In this document: piece by piece, positions 28,224 to 35,981 of the stretch
Layout of the letters: every line of letters starts with the position of its first letter
Numbering within the stretch: position 1 is the stretch's first letter
Source: Pseudoscardovia suis
Lineage (GTDB): Bacteria > Actinomycetota > Actinomycetes > Actinomycetales > Bifidobacteriaceae
Length of the DNA stretch: 64,000 nt
Assembly (NCBI RefSeq): GCF_002797875.1
Contig: NZ_PGFC01000006.1
Coordinates: 30,373-94,372, forward strand
Direction: 5' to 3'
Made by a program: the position numbers and the translations under genes
The notes under the pieces: generated by a model
What the model saw: only the letters and a program-made list of their open reading frames with translations
The model's database searches: none
Told to the model about the DNA's origin: nothing

Positions 28224-28507
28224 CGGATTTGGCGCGGATTGGGGCGGTTTGGCACGGATCGGTGTGAATCTGAGCGAATTTGCATGGACCGCGGATCTGC
28301 ACAGTCCGGTGTCAATCGGCATTGATTGGCGCCAATCGGTACTAATCCGCCCACAGCGCAATGCGCCGCGCGACGGCGCGCTGAACGCACACAATGCGTT
28401 ATACTGAAGGCTCGCGGCTATGGATTGCACTCCGTTGTGATTCCATCGGTCCGCGGGTCTTTTGATAACTGAACGTTGCATCGGTTTCCATCGATGGGAC
28501 GGTCACC
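28224..28507. other. Region upstream of ssrA with promoter candidates
   Basis: No protein gene. Its left half repeats GGATTGGGGCGG/GGATCGGTG-like words. A perfect 14-bp palindrome GATTGGCGCCAATC is at 28324-28337. TATACT at 28400-28405 and GATAACT near 28463 are possible -10 boxes for ssrA, which has its mature 5' end at 28508. Confidence 0.45.
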
Positions 28508-28903
28508 GGGGCCGATCGGTTTCGACGGTGGTCTGTTCGTCGCAGGGAAGCGCGCCGAGAACGCGGGGGTCCACTCGTTAACGTCCTCCCGCAAAGAATA
28601 AGTGCTAAATCTAATCGCACTGAGTTCGCTCTCGCTGCCTGAGCTTAGCGCCAGGAATTAACCAGCGAGCCGCGGCTCCGCCCACTCCTCCATGTCTTCG
28701 GGAGGATGCTGGACGTCGTTAAGAAGACTTGCTTTCGCCACCGGGCCGCAGGGTGACGAGGGGACTTTTACTGTGGATATGCTCGCCATCGGTTGTCCGC
28801 GACAATGATGGGGGCAGAAAAACTGCCGACTGGCCAGCGGACTACGCGCGTAGAAGACTGAGGGTACGGTCATCGGACCGGGGTTCAATCCCCCGCGGCT
28901 CCA
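28508..28903 (+). ncRNA. ssrA: tmRNA (ssrA), site of prophage integration
   Basis: The 5' end GGGGCCG pairs with CGGCTCC at the 3' end to form the acceptor stem, and GGTTCAATCC is the T-arm. The tag reading frame (28604-28642) gives AKSNRTEFALAA and a TGA, the expected LAA-type degradation signal. CCA is not encoded (CTA follows). The last 21 bases also belong to the phage att core, so the 3' end now present was supplied by the phage and keeps the gene whole. Confidence 0.97.
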
Positions 28904-28904
28904 C
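28883..28904 (+). repeat. attL core (22 bp)
   Basis: GTTCAATCCCCCGCGGCTCC plus AC, identical to 63979-64000. It lies in the T-arm and acceptor stem of ssrA. Bases to the left differ (CGGG here, CGGC on the right), which fixes the left end of the core. Confidence 0.95.
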
Positions 28905-28911
28905 TATCATC

Positions 28912-28944
28912 AAAGCCCCGCAGGCATCATGTCTGCGGGGCTTT
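28912..28944 (+). terminator. ssrA terminator supplied by the prophage
   Basis: AAAGCCCCGCAG pairs with CTGCGGGGCTTT and is followed by TTC. It lies on the phage side of the att core, so after integration the phage provides the tmRNA terminator. Confidence 0.9.
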
Positions 28945-29023
28945 TTCGTTGCGATTGCAACGGTTTCGGGCATTACCCGACTACCCCCGATGTTTCCCAT
29001 TTTCCCCAATGTTTTCGGAAAAA

Positions 29024-29045
29024 TGTGGGCACGGTGTGGGCACGG
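29024..29045 (+). repeat. Left pair of 11-bp repeats, possible integrase arm site
   Basis: TGTGGGCACGG occurs twice in tandem, 120 bp inside the left att core. The same word pair is found near the right core at 63896-63917 in the same orientation. Confidence 0.6.
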
Positions 29046-29070
29046 GCATGGCGCCAGGGCATAAGAAAAA

Positions 29071-29099
29071 AGCCCCCGGGGCACAAGGCTCCGGGGGCT
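29071..29099 (-). terminator. Terminator of the leftward late operon
   Basis: AGCCCCCGG pairs with CCGGGGGCT; on the minus strand TTTTTTCTTA follows. It lies 30 nt after the amidase stop. Confidence 0.92.
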
Positions 29100-29130
29100 A
29101 AAATCCACTCAATCCATCAAAGGCTGGACC

Positions 29131-29952
29131 CTACTTGCCGGCGTTGCCGGCGTTGCCGGCGATGGCGGCGAGGATGGCGTCCGTGTCATGGTCGCGTCGA
29201 GCGAAAGTGCTCTCGCGGCTGAGCTGTTCGAAACGCACGACCCACGGCGCCTTGCTCGAGCTATGGAACACCGGCAGGTCCTTGCCCGTATAGTGCTGGC
29301 TGATGGCGTTCAGCGCGTTGACACAGTCCAACGCGGGCAGCGGGAGAACCCCCGTTCCGGGCGACCAGAGGCAGCCCGTGCCCTTGGCGAATCCCGCGTG
29401 GTCGTCTTCGATCCAGATGATGCACCACATGAGTGGCTCCTTCCCCTCCATGTCGGAGGATGTCTGCACGGCGGCTGTACCGTCGAGTTCATTTTGTACG
29501 CGGGCGGCGAAAGCCTCCCACGTGTAACCCCAGCGTGCGAAATACGGGTAGGGGTCGGTGTGGTCGGACCCGCCGAACGTCGCGCTGAACCACTGGTGTG
29601 GGTGCATCCGGTCGACACCCCACCCGTGGGCGCGGAGACGTTCCGCACACGCACTGGCAGCAATCGCGATGCCCCTGTCGAAATCCGCCCGCGTCGTGGC
29701 TTCGCAGATCTCGATGCCCTCGCACGTTGAGTTGCCGTTGCCGACCTGCCAGCAGAGACGGTCCCATTGGACCGTGTGGTAACAGCTCGTCCAATCCGAG
29801 ACCATGTGCACGGCGTAGTCGTATCCGCGGCTCCACAGTTGCACGTGGTTGAGCGCCGTAGCCCCAGGGTTGGCGGTGGAATGCACCGCCAGGTATTGCG
29901 GCGTGAGCGGTCCGTGTCCCTGGTTGACGATTCTCTCGGTGATGACGCTCAT
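29131..29952 (-). CDS. Endolysin: N-acetylmuramoyl-L-alanine amidase (Amidase_2)
   Basis: 273 residues. The amidase_2/PGRP domain (about 1-150) has YLAVHSTANPG with the first zinc His, HMVSDWTSCYHTVQWDRLCWQVG, EGIEICEA, and MHPHQWFSATFGGSDHTDPYPYF with the other ligands. It cleaves the Ala-MurNAc bond of peptidoglycan at lysis. The C-terminal ~110 residues (MWCIIWIEDDHAGFAKG...) match no wall-binding repeat known to me and may bind the bifidobacterial wall. No signal peptide is seen, so release depends on the holin. ATG overlaps the holin stop (ATGA). Confidence 0.92.
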   Translation of the reverse strand: MSVITERIVNQGHGPLTPQYLAVHSTANPGATALNHVQLWSRGYDYAVHMVSDWTSCYHTVQWDRLCWQVGNGNSTCEGIEICEATTRADFDRGIAIAASACAERLRAHGWGVDRMHPHQWFSATFGGSDHTDPYPYFARWGYTWEAFAARVQNELDGTAAVQTSSDMEGKEPLMWCIIWIEDDHAGFAKGTGCLWSPGTGVLPLPALDCVNALNAISQHYTGKDLPVFHSSSKAPWVVRFEQLSRESTFARRDHDTDAILAAIAGNAGNAGK

Positions 29953-30356
29953 GCCGTCGCCCCCGTGGATACGTCTCCCGTGGATGCCGCGCCTGTCGGC
30001 AGTGTCTCCCCTGTCATCGATGGAGTGACATCCGTGGACAAGGGGGTCGCGTCGCCCGACGCGTCCACTCCAGGCGTGGACACGGCCGCCTCGTCCTGCG
30101 TCTGGTCGCCCGACTTGATCTGGTCGAGCAGGCTCTGCGCCGCCACGGCCGCGCCAGTCCAGTTCTGGTTCTTCCACCCGTTCCAGATTCCGATGGCGAG
30201 CGCGGCGACGAGAGTGACCGCCTGCCACGTCCGCTCCGGCACGAGTCCCGGCATCGGGTTCGAGCCCTGCGCCGCGATCCATGCGAGCACGGTGAGCAGC
30301 ATTGTCGCCGCCTGTGTGATGCCGGCCTGGATGCGGCTCTTGGTGATTGGTGTCAT
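29949..30356 (-). CDS. Phage holin, SPP1-like
   Basis: 135 residues with two hydrophobic segments (about 10-32 and 45-62) separated by GSNPMPGLVPERTWQ, then GIWNGWKNQNWTGAAVAAQ, a layout typical of SPP1-type holins. The rest is a Thr/Asp/Ser-rich soluble tail. It permeabilises the membrane so the amidase can reach the wall. It overlaps the downstream amidase start. Confidence 0.85.
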   Translation of the reverse strand: MTPITKSRIQAGITQAATMLLTVLAWIAAQGSNPMPGLVPERTWQAVTLVAALAIGIWNGWKNQNWTGAAVAAQSLLDQIKSGDQTQDEAAVSTPGVDASGDATPLSTDVTPSMTGETLPTGAASTGDVSTGATA

Positions 30357-30769
30357 TGTTCCTCCTTGCCCCGGCGCGGATGCGCGCCGGTCGTATGGTC
30401 GATGAGATACCGCTGGGCGGCGTCCACGACCCAGCAGTCGCCACCCAGAGCCTTGAGCTTCGCGAGCTCGTACGCGACCTCCTGCGTGTGGTCGTCGCCG
30501 TCGTCCTCGCGCATCAGGTGCATGAGCGTGTTCTTCACGGTGTCCCGCTGCAGTTGGTTGAGAGCCTGTTCGACGCTGTCGAGACGCTCCGAGATGTGGC
30601 GCATGGGAGCGGCCTGCGGAAGGTCGGCGGGGTCGAGCGAGCTCAGCAGCCAGCGGGCGAGCCTGCCCCTGACATTGGGGCTCACGGTGAGCATCGCGAC
30701 CGTGATGCTCAGGATGCCGCCGACGATGCTCAGCAGGCGCGTCAGGTAGTCAACGTCGCGGAATAGCAT
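30353..30769 (-). CDS. Small membrane protein of the lysis region
   Basis: 138 residues: one N-terminal membrane helix (LLSIVGGILSITVAMLTVS) and a cytoplasmic helical part (ISERLDSVEQALNQLQRDT) likely to form a coiled coil. It may be a second holin-type component or a regulator of lysis. The ATG overlaps the LRR gene stop by one base and its end overlaps the holin start. Not recognised as a named family. Confidence 0.7.
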   Translation of the reverse strand: MLFRDVDYLTRLLSIVGGILSITVAMLTVSPNVRGRLARWLLSSLDPADLPQAAPMRHISERLDSVEQALNQLQRDTVKNTLMHLMREDDGDDHTQEVAYELAKLKALGGDCWVVDAAQRYLIDHTTGAHPRRGKEEQ

Positions 30770-31743
30770 CACGCGCCGATCGCCTGGAGGTTGAACTTGG
30801 CCCACGTGGTGTCGGCCTTGTAGGCGTCGAGGAGCGTGGCGGGCACGTTGACGGTCGCGCCGGTCGCGAGATGCGACGTCCATGTGGATGCCATCCACAT
30901 GCCGGATGTCAGGCGGAGCGTGAGCGTGGAGATCGTCTTGACATCGTCGAGCAGCCATGTGGTGTTCAGGTTTTTGCTGCCGAAGCCGTCCTGCACGTCC
31001 AGGCTCGTCAAGCCCGTGCAACCGTACAGGAAGCCCGAGCCGCCCACCGATGCGAGCGACGCGGGAAGCGTCAGGCTCGTCAAGCCCGTGCAACCGTACA
31101 GGAAGTTCGAGCCGCCCACCGATGCGAGCGACGCGGGAAGCGTCAGGCTCGTCAAGCCCGTGCAACCGGCCAGGAAGTTCGAGCCGCCCACCGATGCGAG
31201 CGACGCGGGAAGCGTCAGGCTCGTCAAGCCCGTGCAACCGGCCAGGAAGTTCGAGCCGCCCACCGATGCGAGCGACGCGGGAAGCGTCAGGCTCGTCAAG
31301 CCCGTGCAACCGGCCAGGAAGTTCGAGCCGCCCACCGATGCGAGCGACGCGGGAAGCGTCAGGCTCGTCAAGCCCGTGCAACCGTACAGGAAGTTCGAGC
31401 CGCCCACCGATGCGAGGTCTCCGTTGAGCCCGGAGAGCGTGACAGCCTGCAGGTCGTTCACACCGTGTGACCCGAACACGTCGTCCTCGATCACGTCCGC
31501 CTTGATGTCGAGCGATTCCGAGTCGAGCGAATCCAGTGCTTTGGCACCAAGCGTGCGGCAGCGGACGCGCGTCACCCGGTGGTACAGCCTGCGGAACGGG
31601 ATGTCGGTGATGCGCCCGTCGTACTCGCACATCACGGTGTCGATGTTCGCGGGGAAATCGTCGCCGCGCGCCTTGTCCGTCGTCACAGTGCACAGGCCGC
31701 CCGCGAGCGCGCCAGTTGGCCATGCCATGTTGATCGTCGTCAT
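30769..31743 (-). CDS. BspA-type leucine-rich-repeat protein of the tail region
   Basis: 324 residues. The centre holds six near-identical 24-residue repeats built on LASVGGSNFL(Y/A)GCTGLTSLTLP, typical of LRR_5 (BspA-like) proteins. The end NVPATLLDAYKADTTWAKFN is the usual LRR_5 cap. The first ~90 residues (ITDIPFRRLYHRVTRVRC) may attach it to the tail. Its place between the fibre-like gene and lysis genes suggests a receptor-binding or surface-contact protein. No signal peptide is seen, so a secreted host adhesin is less likely. Confidence 0.75.
   Translation of the reverse strand: MTTINMAWPTGALAGGLCTVTTDKARGDDFPANIDTVMCEYDGRITDIPFRRLYHRVTRVRCRTLGAKALDSLDSESLDIKADVIEDDVFGSHGVNDLQAVTLSGLNGDLASVGGSNFLYGCTGLTSLTLPASLASVGGSNFLAGCTGLTSLTLPASLASVGGSNFLAGCTGLTSLTLPASLASVGGSNFLAGCTGLTSLTLPASLASVGGSNFLYGCTGLTSLTLPASLASVGGSGFLYGCTGLTSLDVQDGFGSKNLNTTWLLDDVKTISTLTLRLTSGMWMASTWTSHLATGATVNVPATLLDAYKADTTWAKFNLQAIGA
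30990..31430 (-). repeat. 72-bp tandem repeats inside the LRR gene
   Basis: Six units with a 72-bp period (unit starts at about 30999, 31071, 31143, 31215, 31287, 31359 on the plus strand). They differ almost only in a TAC/GCC codon (Tyr or Ala), order Y-A-A-A-Y-Y in the protein. Confidence 0.93.
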
Positions 31744-31758
31744 GATTCCTCCTCCTTG

Positions 31759-32502
31759 TTACCAGACGGTAGCCACGCAGTTGATGTCCTGCGTGGGCGT
31801 GACTGCGCATGTGGCGGTCAGTTCGTTGCAGCCCGTGTGGGTGAAGCGGATGCCTGCGAGCGCCCACGCGGCTGAGCTTGGCGCGTCGGCGGGACTGACC
31901 CAGTTGTCGCGCCAGTCGATGCCGCCGACGTGCGCGGCCTGCGTCATGTCCGTCCAGCCGCCCGCGGTGAGCGTGAACGCTATCTGGCCTGGGTCGTTGT
32001 CCCAATGCCAGCAGCCGACCGTCACGTCCACGGTCGGCGCGTCGTTGGAGCATGTGGCGGTGAGCGTGCCGGTGGACTCGTCCACGTCGCACCACAGGCC
32101 TGCGAGCGCGCATGCGGTCGCCTCCTCCGGTGCCTGCGGCGGCATGACGGCTGTGAGATGCCCTTTGAGCTCCGTGCTGGTGACGGTCTGTTTCCTGCCG
32201 TCCCACGAGCCGTGGGCGAGCTTCACTTCCGTCACCTTCGGCGCCTGGGTGCTGGGGCCTTGGAGTCCGCCTTCGCCGCGTTCTCCTTGCGGTCCGACGA
32301 CGCTGCCCAGGTCGTGCGTGGCTCCGTCGGTGAATGTGATGAGCAGATGCCCCGTGTCGTCGACGCGGGCGCCTGCCATGCCTCCGGTCTCGAGGTTCCT
32401 GACGAGCGCCTGCGCCGTGGTTTCGTCGATCCCGAAGAGGTTGTTGATGGTACCGGGCTTGTTGGCGTTGTCGCCAGTCCAGATGATGGTCGTGCTTCCC
32501 AT
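31759..32502 (-). CDS. Tail fibre-like protein with short collagen-like segment
   Basis: 247 residues. Residues ~65-83 read GPQGERGEGGLQGP, a short Gly-X-Y collagen-like segment of phage fibre proteins that can trimerise. The C-terminal part has two repeats of the type ALAGxxxxxTGxxELTATCS. ATG 32502 has GGAGGAG upstream. Likely part of the tail tip or fibre. Confidence 0.7.
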   Translation of the reverse strand: MGSTTIIWTGDNANKPGTINNLFGIDETTAQALVRNLETGGMAGARVDDTGHLLITFTDGATHDLGSVVGPQGERGEGGLQGPSTQAPKVTEVKLAHGSWDGRKQTVTSTELKGHLTAVMPPQAPEEATACALAGLWCDVDESTGTLTATCSNDAPTVDVTVGCWHWDNDPGQIAFTLTAGGWTDMTQAAHVGGIDWRDNWVSPADAPSSAAWALAGIRFTHTGCNELTATCAVTPTQDINCVATVW

Positions 32503-32512
32503 GCTCTCCTCC

Positions 32513-33334
32513 TTAGAGTCCGATCGCATTCATGGTGATTCCTGAAATCGTCACGTCGCCGTTGCTGGTGTCTTCGACAAAAATGGCCGGCTTGAATCTG
32601 ACGGCCGCGCCTGGGGAGCTTTGGATGACAGCGAGGTCGGACAGGTTGGAAGTGACGCGGAATGCTGTGGTGCCCCACAACCGCATCTCGTGTCTCGTTT
32701 CGCTGTTGCTGTGGAACGTCTTCCCGTCGGTCGTCACTCCGATTGAGGCCGCGATGTTGTCAGTGCCAACGTAGACGTTTGTGTTGATCCAGACGAGGAC
32801 GAGACCGCGCTCGCCGGCCTGAATCTCCGTCCAATCGCCGAACGGGGTGACGCCTCCGCGTTTGATTCCCCATGAGGTTTCATTCATGGCCGTGTGACTG
32901 TATCCCCCGGCCGCCTGGCGTTGGGCGACGCTGGTGACGCTGCCGGTGACGTTGGCCGCGCCTGCGGCCTGCATGACCCATGCTAGCGGCATCTGCCATG
33001 TGCCGGTCTGCTCCTGCGTCCAGCCGGTCTTCGCTCCGCCGCCGCCGGGACCGTAGACGAGTTTCGCGGTTATTGCCGTGCCGGTGAGTTCGAGGACGGC
33101 GTACACGCGGCGCGCGCTGCCGGTGTTCGCGCTCACTCTGAGGTTGAGCGTGCCGTCGAGCGTGTAGCACACGCCGTCAACCGTCGCGGTGCCGGCGCTG
33201 ATGCTCACGGTCTGGCCGCTCGCGGTCACATTCAGCCCCGTGTGCACGCGGCTGCCGAAAGCCTGCCGCGCCCATGCGCGGAACTGCGCGAGCGTGATCG
33301 CTTGGTCGGGGAACGGGTATGATGTCTCCGCCAT
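32513..33334 (-). CDS. Minor tail / baseplate-upper-type protein
   Basis: 273 residues. The start SYPFPDQAITLAQFRAWARQ and the beta-rich section VSISAGTATVDGVCYTLDG are common in siphovirus proteins following the Gp37-like gene. The C-terminal part (FHSNSETRHEMRLWGTTAFR) looks like a carbohydrate-binding or fibre domain. No enzyme motif seen. Confidence 0.6.
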   Translation of the reverse strand: MAETSYPFPDQAITLAQFRAWARQAFGSRVHTGLNVTASGQTVSISAGTATVDGVCYTLDGTLNLRVSANTGSARRVYAVLELTGTAITAKLVYGPGGGGAKTGWTQEQTGTWQMPLAWVMQAAGAANVTGSVTSVAQRQAAGGYSHTAMNETSWGIKRGGVTPFGDWTEIQAGERGLVLVWINTNVYVGTDNIAASIGVTTDGKTFHSNSETRHEMRLWGTTAFRVTSNLSDLAVIQSSPGAAVRFKPAIFVEDTSNGDVTISGITMNAIGL

Positions 33335-34467
33335 CAGAATCTCCTTTCGATCCTGGCTATCCTGTCGTTTTGGGCTTTGATCCGCCTGGCCATGATGAGA
33401 CGGCTGTCAGATGCGGTCCAGTCGCCGAGCGATGCGGTCTGCACCACGCCGTCGGCGAAGCCCGTGCTGATGCTGGTGACCACTCCCGTGGTCCATTCGC
33501 CTGCCGCCATGACTCCGACAGTGTCGCCTGGCGTGGCGCCGCCGATGATCGCGTCGGATGCGACTGAACCGCTGGCGCTCGTCATGTCGCTCCAGGCTTG
33601 GGCGACTTCCTGCGTGGCGCGGCTTGCGGCTGTCTCGCCGTCCTCGAGCTGCACGACTTTCGTGACGGCGCCCCACGTCTGTTCGAGGGTCTTCCCGCGG
33701 TCGGGGATTATTGTCTGCCAGCTTGTCGTGCTCGTGCTGCCTGTTGTGCTTGTGGTCTTGATGATGACTCGCGTGCATGCGGGCGCTTTGCTCGCGGCCG
33801 TGAGGCTCTTTAGCGATCCCGTCTGCGTGTCGAGCATGAGGCTTCCGCTCAGGTCGCTGCCCTGCCCGATGGACGCCGCGAGCCTGCCTCCCGTGTCGGT
33901 GACGGAGAACCTCCACTGCCGGTTCGCGAGGCTTTGCAAGGATTCGAGCACTGTCTGCCAGTCGGCTGTGAGGGTCGCCGCGCTTCCCGTGCCTTTGACC
34001 GTGGGGAGTGTGACGCTCCCCCACCCCTGCCATTGGAGGGATCGCAGCGCCTTGAGCATGAGCGAGTCGCGCGCCCCGCTCCACGTCGTCTTCTCCACGG
34101 TCTGTTTCGCGATGTCCTGGGACGGGTCGGGGAGCGTCACGCACCGGCTGAGCAGGATCGCGTCGCTCGCGCCGGTGAACGTCCAGTGTTCGCCGAGCTC
34201 GTCGTCGCTCCCCGCGTCCCATTCGGCTTGCGTGACCGGCCCGCTGAACACACGCCCGTCGGGCTGGGTGACGACGATGCCCGCGCCGGGCTGGGAGAGC
34301 AGGCTCGCCGCGTCGCTCGACGCGGGCAGTTTCAATGACCATGATCCAGCGTCGTAGGCTTCCTCGGTGATCGTGAGCCCGGTCATGTCCTGCACGCCGA
34401 GAGCCCCGACGCGCGTGAGCGTCCTGTCGCGGATCTCGCACGCATAGTCGGCCGCCTGCCATGTCAT
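33334..34467 (-). CDS. Tail protein, siphovirus Gp37-like
   Basis: 377 residues, start MTWQAADYACEIRDRTLTRV with GGGAG upstream; the ATG overlaps the stop of the upstream tail gene (ATGA). The arrangement YACEIRDRTLTRVGAL, then TVLESLQSLANRQWRFSVTDT and a Gly/Thr-rich end resembles the ReqiPepy6 Gp37-like family of tail-tip proteins found after the distal tail protein. Structural role only; no hydrolase motif recognised. Confidence 0.65.
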   Translation of the reverse strand: MTWQAADYACEIRDRTLTRVGALGVQDMTGLTITEEAYDAGSWSLKLPASSDAASLLSQPGAGIVVTQPDGRVFSGPVTQAEWDAGSDDELGEHWTFTGASDAILLSRCVTLPDPSQDIAKQTVEKTTWSGARDSLMLKALRSLQWQGWGSVTLPTVKGTGSAATLTADWQTVLESLQSLANRQWRFSVTDTGGRLAASIGQGSDLSGSLMLDTQTGSLKSLTAASKAPACTRVIIKTTSTTGSTSTTSWQTIIPDRGKTLEQTWGAVTKVVQLEDGETAASRATQEVAQAWSDMTSASGSVASDAIIGGATPGDTVGVMAAGEWTTGVVTSISTGFADGVVQTASLGDWTASDSRLIMARRIKAQNDRIARIERRF

Positions 34468-35972
34468 CGCACTTGCTCCCTTCTCGGCCTCCACGAGAGA
34501 GTGACCTTCGTGCCGCCGGTCTCCTCCGTGCCGTGCAGCACGCTTTGCGACGCGTTCGCAGTGCCTAGCCACGAGGCGTACAGCGTGCCGCCGTCGAAGT
34601 AGCCGGGGTCCTTGCCGAGCGGGTCGTTGGCGTCCTCGATCACCTCGTCGACGATCGCCGGCTTCGGGGTGATCGCGAGCAGCGCGGCGAACCCGACGTT
34701 CTGCGGCTGCGAGCCGTACCAGCCGATGCGGATCGTCTCGCACCCGTCCTGCACGTCGAACGCGAGGCTCGTGCGCGTCCCGGCTTGGTCTGCCTGCCCT
34801 GTCATGAGCAGGCCTCCGTCCGCGTCGAGCTGTTCCACGACGAGCGCGCCGCCTGTGGGCGTGCACGAGTCAGTCCCGTCTGTGAGCGTGTTGATGCCGC
34901 CGATGCTGGCGGTGAGCGTCTGCTGCGGCCAGCCGTTTGACGGTTTCGCGACGGTCCACCATGCGCAGCGCGGGTGCTGCGCGTCCGTGGCGGCCATGGT
35001 GCAGGACGCGGTTCCGTGGCTCGTGCCGGTCGCCACGGTCCATGCGGTCGCGTCGTCCACGGTGACCGCCGCCGCGCTCTTCCTGAGCGCCGGGTCGGTG
35101 ACCAGGTTCGTTGCGAGGATGAGAGCTGACGCGGCAACGGTGCCTTTCACTCCGCCGGTCAGCGTGGCCACGATCCTGTTGTCGCCAGGGTTGACGGACG
35201 GGAAGCGTGGCGCGGGCGCAAGCGCACCCCAGGAGCTCACGCCGTCGAGCGTGACCTGCGGCATCCTGCCGTCGGGCTGGGTGACCGTGAGCACCTGCCC
35301 GGCCGTGAGCGCCTTGCCCAGGCTGAACCCCCTGCCGTTGACAGTCACGCTTGCCGTCGCCGCAGGTCCTGTGATGCGCACGTCGATGGGCGTGGGCGCG
35401 TCCGTCTGGCTGCGCACCGTGTGCTCGCCGATCGCGCTGCCGCTCGCGACATGCAGTCCGGCGAGGTCGGAGAGGAACGCGACGGGCTCGTCCCTGACGG
35501 TGAGCGTGCTGACGTTCCGCGCGCCCTCCCACCACGGTTGGGGTGCCGTGAGCGCGAGATCCACGAGCGTGAACCGGTGGTTCTCCACGCCCGCCGACAG
35601 CTCGCCCTCCAGCCCGCTCTCATAGACCGTGTTCAGCCGCCAGCGGGACGAGCCGACCACGGCCTGCACCTCGCAGTCGCCTGCCGTGACGATCGCGCGC
35701 AGACGGCTGAGCGTCTCACGCTGCCTGTCGAGGTCGCCCCATATGGCGAGCTTGAGGAGGAGCGGGCGCGTCTTGGCGCGGCTGTTGATGAGCCTGCCGC
35801 CGTCGCCCGCGCCTTCCTGGAAACGCACGCTGCGCGGAATGCCGAGGAAACCCGTGGAACCTTCGATGAGCGTCGCCCCGGAGCCCGCCACATGGTCGCC
35901 GGCCGTGAGGTCGAGCGAGTCGCCGGCGCTCTGGCTGGAGAGCGTGACGCTCACGTTCCCGTCTCTTCTCAT
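34464..35972 (-). CDS. Distal tail (Dit-like) protein
   Basis: 502 residues. The N-terminal ~150 residues (LLKLAIWGDLDRQRETLSRL, then VYESGLEGELSAG and FTLVDLALTAPQPWW) match siphovirus distal tail proteins that link tail tube to baseplate. The rest includes Ig-like and carbohydrate-binding-like beta segments (RIGWYGSQPQNVGF). It follows the tape measure gene by 9 nt, as usual in siphoviruses. Confidence 0.8.
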   Translation of the reverse strand: MRRDGNVSVTLSSQSAGDSLDLTAGDHVAGSGATLIEGSTGFLGIPRSVRFQEGAGDGGRLINSRAKTRPLLLKLAIWGDLDRQRETLSRLRAIVTAGDCEVQAVVGSSRWRLNTVYESGLEGELSAGVENHRFTLVDLALTAPQPWWEGARNVSTLTVRDEPVAFLSDLAGLHVASGSAIGEHTVRSQTDAPTPIDVRITGPAATASVTVNGRGFSLGKALTAGQVLTVTQPDGRMPQVTLDGVSSWGALAPAPRFPSVNPGDNRIVATLTGGVKGTVAASALILATNLVTDPALRKSAAAVTVDDATAWTVATGTSHGTASCTMAATDAQHPRCAWWTVAKPSNGWPQQTLTASIGGINTLTDGTDSCTPTGGALVVEQLDADGGLLMTGQADQAGTRTSLAFDVQDGCETIRIGWYGSQPQNVGFAALLAITPKPAIVDEVIEDANDPLGKDPGYFDGGTLYASWLGTANASQSVLHGTEETGGTKVTLSWRPRREQVR

Positions 35973-35981
35973 GCTGCCTCC

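Noticed and set aside
30990..31430. Tandem repeats as a CRISPR-like array
   Set aside because: There are no spacers; the 72-bp units are contiguous and translate to LRRs.
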